This document shows, piece by piece, positions 25,836 through 35,930 of a DNA stretch of 64,000 bases (position 1 is its first letter; each line of letters opens with the position of its first letter). Below the pieces are notes generated by a model that saw only the letters and a list, made by a program, of their open reading frames with translations, was not told the origin of the DNA and did not search any database. The translations under genes and the position numbers were made by a program. Origin of the DNA: Lyophyllum atratum (Eukaryota > Basidiomycota > Agaricomycetes > Agaricales > Lyophyllaceae); assembly GCA_014905825.1 (NCBI GenBank), contig JACGCN010000059.1, positions 62,001 through 126,000 of the forward strand, given 5' to 3'.

Positions 25836-26227
25836 CCTGTGCGTCGTGACTGAGGAATCAAGAGAGAAGATAACAAAGCATTAGTGCACTAGACCCAGCT
25901 GACAGAAGTCCTCACCTTTGCACGCGACTTCCACTGATACTTTAATATGCCGTGGTTGAATAAGCCAGGCCTGCAATACCAGCCAAAATGCCAAAGTTAT
26001 CCGGCCTGACAAAGTGTTAATAGCTAGTTGCCTGAGAAATATGAACTGTACTCAACAAAAGTGTTTATTGCCGTTGCAACGACTGCCCGAACCTCTGAGG
26101 GCGCCTGGGATTTGGCAGTGGCTGAAAGGGTGGGGATGCTGGATGGTCCTGGGTAGACGGTGAACACCGAGACGGGGTGGGGAGGAGGAGACGCGTCGAG
26201 TTGCGTCTGGGAATCTGCACGTGCACC

Positions 26228-26268
26228 AAATCGGTCGTTCGGTTATAAAATCGGTCAGAAAATCGGTC
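26228..26268. promoter_or_regulatory. Triple AAATCGGTC direct repeat upstream of homocysteine methyltransferase
   Basis: AAATCGGTC occurs at about 26228, 26248 and 26260, interrupted by a TTCGGTTATA stretch, and lies roughly 125-165 bp before the ATG at 26394. Position and spacing suit a clustered transcription-factor site, but that is inference only. Confidence 0.35.
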
Positions 26269-26393
26269 TTGGTCGGACGGCTTAGGTCATCTCCCTAATT
26301 TGGAACTCCCTCGGAATGGCGAAGCTGCCGTTCCGAGTCCGAGAAATCTGAATCGCTCAACGCGAGTTGTGCCATTGTGTACCACTCCCTTCA

Positions 26394-27677
26394 ATGCAAC
26401 TTTATCCAGCATCGCCCGTTGTTCTGGATGGGGGGCTTGCAAGTTATCACGAGCTCACGCCTTCCTCCGTCTGACACTTAAACAGGGAACGATGCTTGAG
26501 GAGCTTGTTCAAGCCCGGGGGACCCCAAAGTCACCGTTGTGGTCTACTCAGCAGGTGTTGGACAATCCAGAAGCCGTGGTTGCGGCTCATCTTGGCTTTC
26601 TGCGTGCTGGTGCTAGGATAATCATGACCTCTACGTGAGTACTTCCGGTGTTTTACTCGACCACCGCCCTGTAATAAGTTCGCGGTGTATCATAGATATC
26701 AAGCATCCGTGGAGACATTCAAGAGGGCAGGATACTCTGAAGATAAGGCTAAAAGCACCTATCTCGAAGGTGTCCGTCTTGCCGACAAAGCCCGTGCAGC
26801 TTTCGTGAGTGAAACCGACGAGCCAAGCGTCATCGTGAAGATCGCCCTCTCCCTCGGTCCATTCGGTGCCACTCTTTTCCCTCCTCAGGAATTCAACGGG
26901 TACTACCCCCCACCCTACGGACCCGCTGGGTACTTGGACAAGGAACCCAGATATAACTCATTCGATAAAGATGATGTGGAGGCCGTACAGAAGTCTATCG
27001 ACGCGTTGGCGCAGTTTCATTTGGACCGCCTACTCGTGTACGCACGAGACGCAAAAACATGGCGGATGATTGATATTGTTGCGTTTGAGACGATCCCACT
27101 TGTACGGGAGGTGAAGGCGATCCGCAAGGCGGTGGCTTCCCTACAGAATACGTTGGCGGAAGAGGGTGTGGACCTTGTGCCGAAGCCCTGGTGGATATCT
27201 TTTGTACTTCCGACTGGGAAGTGTCCAGAAACTGAGTTTCCGGGAGGGCCAAATCTGACGGTTCGCGACCTCGTCTCTGCTGCTCTGATCTGGACCCCTA
27301 CTTCAGGGATGGCAAGCACCTCCGGACCTATGGCAGCCCCAACAGGCGTCGGGATTAATTGTACAGCGCCGGGCCTAATACATGGCCTCGTGCAAGATAT
27401 GTCGGAGGCCGTAGAGCAAATGCGTGGTTCCCTTCAGCACGCACCATGGCTTGTTCTTTATCCCGACGGCGGGGATGTCTACGACATACTCACTCGATCT
27501 TGGGTGGTTGCGTCAGACGACAGGAGAGCTACATGGGCAGCGGATCTCAAACAAACCGTTTGTGAGGTGTCTCAACGTTTTCCTAGCGTGTGGGGCGGAA
27601 TCGTGGTTGGAGGGTGTTGTAGGACAGGTCCTGATCAGATTCGCAGGTTGAAAGAGCAACTTTTCCCTACTTCGTAG
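26394..27677 (+). CDS. Homocysteine S-methyltransferase (Mht1/Sam4-like)
   Basis: A zinc enzyme that moves a methyl group from S-methylmethionine or S-adenosylmethionine to homocysteine, making methionine. Exon 1 is MQLYPASPVVLDGGL (26394-26438). It joins GTMLEELVQARGTPKSPLWS in frame only if the intron 26439-26485 uses a GC donor (GCAAGT...CTGAC...CAG). The second intron is near 26635-26695, before YQASVETFKRAGYSEDKA. The rest is one exon with SLGPFGATLFPPQEFNGYY, VAFETIPLVREVKAIRKAV, the first zinc Cys in VGINCTAPG and the Cys pair in VVGGCCRTGPDQI. Length is about 375 residues, normal for the family. Start chosen for the VLDGGL family motif. Confidence 0.88.
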
Positions 27678-29313
27678 CCCTGAAAATTTAACATTCTCAC
27701 TACTTGGTTCCTACCGTAAGTGTCAGACGTCTACTTCTGACATGCACCCCTAAATCGTGTTCGGTCCTCTACCCCGACCAGGCGCCAGGCGCTTGGCTTG
27801 ATGTCATTCAAGTATGTACTACAGGTGGCATTCTCGTCGCGGTTTCGTCGAAGACTTCAAAATGGCTAGATGATGCTCTAGCGATACGGGACCTGACCCA
27901 TAAGGACTCTAGCTCGACTTTAGGATGCATTCCAAGCAAGATGCATGCATGAAGGTAGCCAATATGAGAACAGTCTACAGGATGGATGAACGATTGATGC
28001 GCTGTCTGTCTAGGAGAGACTAGGAACAGTCTACTGCGGCCTCGGGCCTCAGGGACGCATATGTATAAGACTAAGATGCAATTCTTGAAATGAGAGACAA
28101 TCCTTGCCTCCTTTTCCTTTTCCTACTTGGTACGTTTGGCCATGTCTGCATCGCGTGTCACAAGTCGACTGAAGCTTCCAACAGTCTCCACCAATTGAAA
28201 CATGAGGTATACGAGCTTCTTGACTTTGGTCGCCTTCTTGGCCTGCCCTAGTATAGCTGCTTCGATACCGAGTGCAGTGGCGTATCCGCAGTGCTTTATC
28301 GATACAGACTGCTCCTTCTTTCAGCCGGACCAAATCTGCTGCTATCATCGAGGAGTAAAACAAGTTATATGACATTGAAGAAAGCGCTCACTGATATGTT
28401 GCCTGCTCTCAGACCGGTGGAGTCGGACCTGCGCTGTGTCTCACACAACGGCAATGCGACGCTACGGTAAATGGATTTTGATACACGTCTTCTGCTTGTC
28501 TAATTCGGTATTATGCTCCTTTAGTGAGCGAAAGACACGTCCAAAAAACTTGGATGCCGGTGGGGATTAGCGTGCAACGAGGTTGGCGACGTTCGGCTTG
28601 GATACAGAATAGGACCAGCATCGTTGACGCAAAGAACCCATTTGCGTCTGCGCCAGGGATATTTCGTAATTGTGAATGGGATAAGGTTCAGCGTGTTTCA
28701 AGTCTTGACCGCGATTCGTGAAAGTTGTGACGGTAGTTTAGGGGAGGGCCTGACCGTGCATGCCACTGAATTAGGGGGATAAGGACGTGGCCGGCAAAAG
28801 TTTCATGGCCGATTGCAAGGGTAGCTTTGATTTATGAGGATAATAGGTCAGCGTAGTGAGGCAATTGTTGGTTGGGCCGAACAATGTTCGAATCGAAGCG
28901 CGGTCGCCGGTGACCTCGCGTAGTTCGGCCACGTGCACGTGGATTATCGCCAAAGTTCTGTTCTTGTTTTGTCGGCTAGTAGGTCAAAGCTGCTGAACGT
29001 GTTGCCAAAGCTCTCCCTACGCAGCTCCATCAAGGTCGATTTCTTCGCCTTGTCCAGCAATTTGTTCCCTATTCTGAACGGAATCTCCAAGTTAGGAGTC
29101 TTTTGTGTATTTACGCCACGCGAATCGCGACAGTTGTCTGCCAAACTTCCTTTCAACCTCCCGACACTTGGGCCACCACAGGTCAAAGCTCTCCTCTGGT
29201 CATCGGGGCTTGAAAACGCGTCTTTGCTATAAAAGCGAAGAATCCCAAACCAATTCGCCGTACAATCAACTCCTCTCTGTCTATCGGCCTAAACCACACA
29301 CAGTTCACTCACC
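27678..29313. other. 1.6 kb with no confident gene
   Basis: Only short open frames. One minus-strand stretch (28124-28320) has protein-like composition and is listed separately. The right end is the 5' flank of the Chk2-like kinase gene and contains 'ctataaaag' near 29226, a TATA-like motif about 85 bp before the ATG. Confidence 0.4.
28124..28320 (-). CDS. Possible terminal exon of an unrecognised protein (or gene relic)
   Basis: A 65-codon stop-free frame ending in TAG. It contains HCGYATALGIEAAILGQAKK, ATKVKKLVYLMFQLVETVGS and FSRLVTRDADMAKRTK, with AAG-rich Lys codons like genuine exons nearby. It has no start codon. The frame is closed by a TGA just upstream, so an intron acceptor would be needed around 28305-28315. 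I could not assemble upstream exons with confidence, and I do not recognise the product. Confidence 0.25.
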
Positions 29314-31829
29314 ATGATGGATGACTCAATCGACAATCTGATGGGCGACGACGGCATGGAAGAAACCCAGCAGCAGACCCAGTCGACTCAGCAAGCGTCT
29401 CAGCAGGCCAACCCTTCCGTTGACTCGCATCTCTGGGGGTACCTCCAGCCTTGCAGCCCCGCACTTACCAGGATCGACTTCTGGAAGATTCATCCGCGCT
29501 ATACCATCGGCCGAAACACGGAGCAGAACCAGATTGTTCTGCCGGGGTTCAAAGTTAGTGAGTAAACCTTTCCCAGCTCTTTCATATGCAATGTAACTTA
29601 TTCCGTATAGGCAACCTCCACTGCACCATCACTTGGGATGGGTCCGACGAGAGCACGAACGTTGTAGTCCAGGACCTTTCTAGCAACGGCACCTTTGTAA
29701 GTTACATTCCACTTAGCAGTACTATGCGTACTAAATTAAGCTTTGTTAGATCAACGGTAGCCGCATTGGTCGTGGCTCGACGCGTATTCTCCGCGAAGGC
29801 AACGAAATCGCGTTCGGCACTAACCTGCCACAACCTCACAACTCGGGGCTGGAGGATTATCGTGCGTGGACACCGTTTCTCCCGCTCACGCCAACTAACG
29901 CCTCGATTCAGGCTTTATTTACCGTCACGTTGCTAGCGGGCCCCCTACCACTGGCCTTTATGCGTTCTATGACATCACCCAAGAACTGGGCAAGGGATCC
30001 TTTGCCGTCGTCATGAAAGCCATCTGCCGCGAGACTGGCCAATGGGTTGCGGTCAAGATGATCCAGGAGAGTAGGAACGTTCGTTCACCTGGTGAACAGC
30101 AACCGACCCGCCCTCGGAGTGAGATCTTCATGCGGGAAATCAGTATCCTAGAAAAGCTCAAGCACCCGAACATTTGCGAGCTAAAAGAGGTCTATTTCCA
30201 GGAGAACTCCAACGACATCAGTATGTTGCTTCAATACTTATTCATAATCGCACCTTGTTTACGAAGTGTGTTAGATCTTGTCCTGGAGCTTGTTGAAGGC
30301 GGGGACCTCCTTGATTATATTCTCAAGAACAACGGCCTCAGTGAGTCCCGGATAGCCATCTTGGCCCGTGCATAACTAGACAAACATGTTCCATTCTCAG
30401 GTGAAGCCGATGCCAAGCACATCACATACCAACTTTGCGACGCTCTTTCGGTACGAGCGTTCGCGTCTCGCTTCTGAACATATCTCTCACCTGGCCGCCT
30501 ATAGTACATTCATTCCCAGAACATCGCCCATCGCGATCTCAAGCCAGAGGTACTCATCCCTGCCGGCGATCCACGATATATACTTATAATACCTTTCTAG
30601 AATGTTCTTCTCACCAAGGACAACCCACCGATCGTCAAAGTTGCCGACTTCGGTCTTGCCAAGTTCGTTGACAGTCTCACCATGTTGAGGGTGTGTATTA
30701 GAGTCATGATTCGCGCCAGCATGTCACTGATCTCTTCCCCAGACGATGTGTGGTACTCCGAGCTACCTAGCGCCTGAGGTCGTGAGACAGGAGAATAACG
30801 AAGGTTACGATAATGTCGTCGACAGTTGGAGCGTCGGGGTTATCGTCTTCTCGATGTATGTTCCATTAGTTTTGACTTTGACACGTTACTGATACAATCC
30901 AACAGGCTCGCTAATGCCAGTCCCTTCATCGAGGATGAGGGTCAGAGGGATATTCGTACTCGTGTCTCAGAACGCACTATCGACTGGAATTGTCTTACCA
31001 ACATGAATGTTAGCGACGCTGGTGGGTACTCCCAGTTTACTATTCATGTCCATCCTAACACTTTCGATCAGCCCATGATTTCATTCGTGGCCTGTTGGAG
31101 GAAGATCCCCGGCAACGAATGACACTCACAGCGGCTCTGCACCACCCTTGGCTGACGTCATACACGCCCGTTTACCCCCATCGTGCTACGACCTCCACGA
31201 GCAGCATCCCCACCGACGACTACTCCATGGTCTCGTCGGCTGCTCAAAATGAGGCTGACTTTCGTGCCTCCGTGAACGACGGCTTCCAGAACCTCCATAT
31301 CCAACCTGCGTCAAGCACCCCAGCCATCCCCGGAGCCTTTCCCAAGGGTGTCAAGCGCGATGCCTCCAGGACCGCACCTCTCCAGCGTGGCAGCCACCTC
31401 CTTATGCAGGCTGCCGAGGATGGCAAGCCCATCGCCGAGCCCTCCTGGGAGATGATAGCCCACGCCGCCGCCCAACAGCAGAAAGAGCAGCAGCAGCACG
31501 CTGCCGGCCCCAGCAACTTGACGAAGGGGCAGAACAAGCGCGTCCATTCAGAGCTTACCCCCCTACCGGAAGAAGCCTCTATGGATGCCGAGATCAACGG
31601 ATCCAGCCCCCTGAGTGACCAGCTGAGCTCGGGTTCGGATGACGACTTGTTCAGAGGTTCGAAGGCTACGTCAGGGAAAGCGGGCCGTGGTAAGAGCAAA
31701 GCTGCTTCCTCTCCTCTCAAGAAGTCGACTCGTGCCCAAGGAGGTGCGAAGAATGCTGACAACGGGGATGAGGCCATCCAGCCCAGGCGCTCTTCTCGCC
31801 ACCCTCAGAAGGTCGCTCGTCATACCTAA
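29314..31829 (+). CDS. FHA-domain checkpoint kinase, Chk2/Cds1/Rad53 type
   Basis: A nuclear DNA-damage checkpoint Ser/Thr kinase. N-terminus: an SQ/TQ cluster (residues about 15-30: ETQ, QTQ, STQ, ASQ), the usual ATM/ATR target region. Then an FHA domain ([48 protein letters not shown]). The kinase domain has [14 protein letters not shown] (glycine loop), WVAVKMIQE (ATP Lys), [22 protein letters not shown] (catalytic loop), [26 protein letters not shown] and [19 protein letters not shown]. The disordered tail is Ser-rich with basic patches ([25 protein letters not shown]) that may act as nuclear signals. About nine introns. The layout matches Chk2 rather than a kinase with two FHA domains such as Rad53. 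Confidence 0.92.
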
Positions 31830-32355
31830 TTTTTGTTATATCTAGTTTTGGGTCTTGCTTCTCTCCTCGTTATATCATTTTATATCACTGTCCTTAACGT
31901 CTATCGCTCTAGCTTATCAGCTATGATCTATGCTCTCATCTAGTCGTATCTACCTACCACCCTCTTTATTGCAGTTCCGTTTCATTTGTAACACATCGGA
32001 GTACACGTACATGGAAGTCAATACAAAGTATGATTACTGTCATCAAACCTTCAGAGGCCCGTTCTCTGGTTACTAAGTACCAAGATAGGAAGACCAAGAT
32101 GCGGAAGGAAAGTTCTGAGAGAAGGTGGCCCCAATGCCACGAGTACTTTGTATATGCACTGCGGATACAAAATTATATATGTACATATATAGGATCCGAA
32201 ATAGACTAAGGTAAAATATGTATTGACACGAACTTGGTTCAATGTATGTGGTAGAGTGCAAGAAAGCTGATAACGAAAACCCTTCTGGCGTTGGCATCGA
32301 TGTGCGCAACATCCGGTCACCCAACGAAACATATCTGACCCAGTAAGCTAGGCCT
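31830..32355. other. Convergent 3' intergenic region
   Basis: 3' ends of the kinase gene and of the leftward zinc-cluster gene. AT-rich stretches such as 'tatatatgtacatatata' near 32176 may be poly(A)-related. No gene seen. Confidence 0.45.
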
Positions 32356-33845
32356 CTACTGCAATGTTCTTGACCTCTTCCCCAGCCGAACCTTTGGGCC
32401 CGCGGCATGCGCAGCGTGAACCTTTTTCTTACGCATACCCCGACGACTCTCCGCAGGATATTCGCACTTGATCGAACGCCTTTGGCATTGGCTGCGACGA
32501 AAAGAAAGCATAAGCCAAAGATCACACTAGACCAACACCAAATATGGACATGCTGACACAGTGACACGGTCATCAGCTGGCCTCGTGCATCAATGTGAGG
32601 ACATAATGCGCGGGGTCGTGCCTAACCAGGAAAGAGGATAGCAGATAGGGGACGCAAAGACTCACTTGCAGCTTCTATCTGTGCTTCCAGAATCCGGGGG
32701 ACCACACGCGATCTTTCTTCCTCGGCAGAAGATGCACGCAAGTGGCGGCTTCTTGGAGTGCGGTCGCCTCGACGGGGGGAGTGGGCTTAGGCGTATGCCA
32801 CGAGGCGAGGGGGCGCGTACAGTGGGCCAGTCAGCGGGTGGAGGCTGAGGGTTGTGGACCGGATAATAGTTGTATGAGGGGTGTGAATGCCGAGGAATGT
32901 GGTGGTGAGATGCATAGTGATCAAGGGGCACCAGTGCGGAGGGTTCCGTCTTTACAGCTTGTGCATAAGGATGCGACTGATGATAATAATTATGCTTGTT
33001 CTCGGTGTCGTGCAGGGTCGGGATATGCAAGGAACTAGATGGTGTCGGCGAGTCCGGAGGCGGAAGGTGGTCCATGAGCGGTGGCTCGACCTTGCACGAT
33101 TCTGGCTGTTGTGACGGAACAACAATGTCGGTATGGATAACTTCCGTTGGTGGCAGGTTTGTAGGGCGATATACAGAGTCGAGGCCCGTCATCTGTACGA
33201 CAGATACCATCAATCTACGTAACGGCAGAAAGTCGCTGATAACTTACGTCGTAGGGAGTGGACGAGGGGTGTTCATGGCTACTCCTCGGGTAAGAATCAT
33301 GCGCAGTCGAAACGGGAACTGAAGGTTGGGCTGATTCGTGCGAGAAGTAGTCGTTGTGGTTATAATGTGGGTGTTGGAGGGGCTGGGAGGTGGGGACGTC
33401 TTCGTAACTCGCGAATGACGAGGGAGAAACAGAGCTGGTTCTCGTCAGGCCCGGGTGAGTGGCGACGTGGGCATCCGTATTATAGTAATAACCTGTGCCG
33501 TCCCAATATGCACTTGAGACCGTGTTGTAGTCGTGAGCGGCGTATCTCGCCTGAGGAAACGTCGCGTAAAATCTCTCGTCGTTTTCAATTTTCCAGCGAG
33601 CATACGCCGACAGCGGCTCGGGGTCAGGCATTCCGCTCATGGACGACTGATCAATGTGAAGGTTAAGGTGTGTGTGAAGCAGAACCTGGTCGACAACTCG
33701 CCTCGTGATTGCTTTGCAGTTCAGCGGCTTGTGATGCCGGCATGTGTGAATAGGCGAAGTGCTGCAATGGCGTGGACTCGCTTGACGGTGAATGAGCTAT
33801 GTTAGATTCGTAGATGTTCTGAGCGAAGTCCCCTGTGGTAGACAT
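32356..33845 (-). CDS. Transcription factor with a C-terminal Zn2Cys6 cluster
   Basis: A probable nuclear DNA-binding protein. The N-terminal 300 or so residues are disordered and rich in Tyr, His, Ser and Pro (HHHIPRHSHPSYNYYPVHN). The zinc cluster lies near the C-terminus: PLACIFCRGRKIACGPPDSG, then STDRSC. After an intron (donor near 32661, acceptor near 32489) it reads NQCQRRSIKCEYPAESRRGM and RKKKVHAA. All six Cys are present; the loop between Cys3 and Cys4 is 11 residues. The stop is TAG at 32356-32358, only about 30 residues past the cluster. There is no fungal_trans domain. This C-terminal layout is known in basidiomycetes but not in typical Gal4-type proteins. Targets are unknown. 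Confidence 0.82.
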
Positions 33846-34967
33846 CGTTGAGATGAGATGATAGCAAAGCAGGGACCCTAGTCGATGAAAAAACTAGAGG
33901 GACGTCAGATGGATGGGATCATGATATTAATATGAGAAGGTCCGAGAAGGTAAATAGGCAAATCGATGTAAGCTCCAGCGGCCGCCAGCCAAGCCACTCT
34001 AACTTCGAAAGAATTGTGTCCGACATGCTCCTGGTCAGAAGACCACCCTTGCCCTGACAAAAATGTGGACCTACAAATCTGCGTGGTCCCCTTACCCAGT
34101 TCAATTATTTGATACCATCTAATCAATGAAATCGGAGCCATATCAGTCTTTCATGATCAATCCAGATTCCGAGTCGGATTCAACTCACTGTCAATCTCTT
34201 GACATGTTTGTCCATGGGCGCTGTTCATGCTCTGCTCAAATTTTACCGGGTTTCGTGCAATCTAATATGATATCGCTATCTTGTATCAGAGGGTACCAGT
34301 CACAGTCATACGTTGAAGCTGGAACAAGTACAATCTGGTGGGAGCAGTAGCAGAGAAGTTCCCCATTTGAGAAATCATTCCGCCAGGCAGTCGGCGTGTG
34401 AAAGATAAGCTGGCTGCACTGATTCATCACAATTCCCTCTGCCTTTTGACCAACTTTTGACGATGTATTCAGTCCCCAGCGATTAGAACCCTTATCTCAT
34501 CCGACCTTGAAGCCTCCGAGTCCAAAGCTCTCAACCCTAAAAGCGGGAGAATCAGTCTCGATGTTGATGACCCGGGCCAACGCCCCAAGGGGTTTGTGGC
34601 GCGTGCCTCCCCTATTCAGTTGGGGATTAAAACGTCCGCATGCCTGAGCTACGCGCGTCATCTTCGTTCACGATCCTCCTCTCCCTGAACTACCATGCCG
34701 ACCTGATATAGCAAGTTCCGTGTGCCTAAACCCTACTCAGTAGCACCCTTCATCCCTTACGTAGGGCAAGGAGGATACCCGCGGATATTCGAAAGCCAAG
34801 CTGTACCGCATCATAAGTCAGTATGCTTTGCTACCAGCTGTCTTCAAAAGTGTCGAAAAACGGTCCGAACCCGATTGTCCGAGTCGGTGCCCGTCAGACG
34901 GATGGACTGAGTGCACAAGTACAAGAATTAACTAAAACAATTAGACCTAAACCGTGGTTGGAAATAT
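33846..34967. other. 1.1 kb intergenic, no gene seen
   Basis: 5' flank of the zinc-cluster gene and 3' flank of SPC3, both leftward. Short open frames only, no motif or repeat. Confidence 0.45.
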
Positions 34968-35930
34968 TCATGATACACGACTTTGGGATTCGGGGAAAGC
35001 CACTGGTTCGAGGGTCCTCGCCGCCTCTCCATACGTCAACGCACCGACATAGGGCATGACGTTGTACTTCAGAGCGTAATGAGCTGGGGGAACGTTTCTA
35101 GGGGGGATGTCAATTAGTGACGTATTCAATTACACGTAGAAGACGGAGAGGTGGTGAAGAGGATAGGAAGTTATGGGCAATTTGACATGAGCCAAGGGAG
35201 CGCTCATACGCGCACGGCACTCGCGGACAACGAGCTTCCATGGAATTGAAATCAACTCACTTAAAAGTGGAAGAGAGCTCCCGGAACATATATTTATTCT
35301 TCCCTACGACGTTCACGATTGCATCTTCTTTACGCCGCACGATGCGATCCCAAATCACGACGTCGTTCTTAACCTAAAAGAGTATGTCAATGAACACCAG
35401 CTTGTGCCAAAGGGATGAAAGGTCCGACGACCTGGCGCGCAATCTCGCAACGTGTTGTTGATGATAGGGACCATCGCTCAAAATCAGAAGAAATTGCTCA
35501 GACTTACTCCTTGCGCATTGGTATACTCCGCCTCGAGGTACAAGAAAAGTTGTTTCGTATTCCAGTGGAAAAGAGGGGTAAGGTCTGTTGAGGAAGGATG
35601 TGAAGACATATGTCAACGGGGGTAAGACGGTATTAATTGAAGAGCTCAAGCATACCAGCACTTATATTAAAGTTCACAAATGCAAGCTCCTGCTTCTTGG
35701 TTGAATAACGACGCTTATTTGTTGGGTGTCTGGAATGAGGGCTGTCAATGCGCGTCGGAAGTCTCTATGCAAGCATGCAGTGCTCACACTTTGATAGACG
35801 CTACTTGAAGATCTCCCTTGGGGTCCGCAGTGAAGATGAGAGACGAGAGAGCGATGGCTGCCAAAAGGCACATCATACACGAAGAAAGCAGGGCAGAGAC
35901 ATTGTTGATCCTGGAGAATATGCTATGCAT
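34968..35930 (-). CDS. SPC3: Signal peptidase complex subunit 3 (SPC3/SPC22-23)
   Basis: An essential accessory subunit of the ER signal peptidase, which cuts signal peptides in the ER lumen. The protein starts MHSIFSRINNVSALLSSCMM, followed by a single membrane segment (CLLAAIALSSLIF) and a lumenal domain (DPKGDLQVASIKV; DLTPLFHWNTKQLFLYLEAE; NDVVIWDRIVRRKEDAIVNV; VGKNKYMFRELSSTF; NVPPAHYALKYNVMPYVGAL). It ends FPESQSRVS before TGA at 34968-34970. The order and the N-in, C-lumen topology match SPC3. About five introns. Confidence 0.88.

Larger units (their letters stand above)
23720..26393. other. 2.7 kb gene-poor region
   Basis: No gene I can support. A 150-codon open frame over 23709-24161 has no motif and overlaps the UCH start on the other strand. 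An 87-codon minus-strand frame at 24629-24892 starts with GTG and has no recognisable domain, although its composition is protein-like. 'cgagggattt' occurs twice near 23858-23950. 'agcttggcgggt' is doubled near 25276-25302. A minisatellite lies at about 25600-25835. Confidence 0.45.

Noticed and set aside
31244..31777. 177-codon minus-strand frame
   Set aside because: Lies fully antisense to the disordered tail of the Chk2-like kinase; a GC-rich shadow frame.
32073..32573. 166-codon minus-strand frame
   Set aside because: It overlaps the last exon of the zinc-cluster gene in another frame and runs into AT-rich 3' DNA; no motif of its own.
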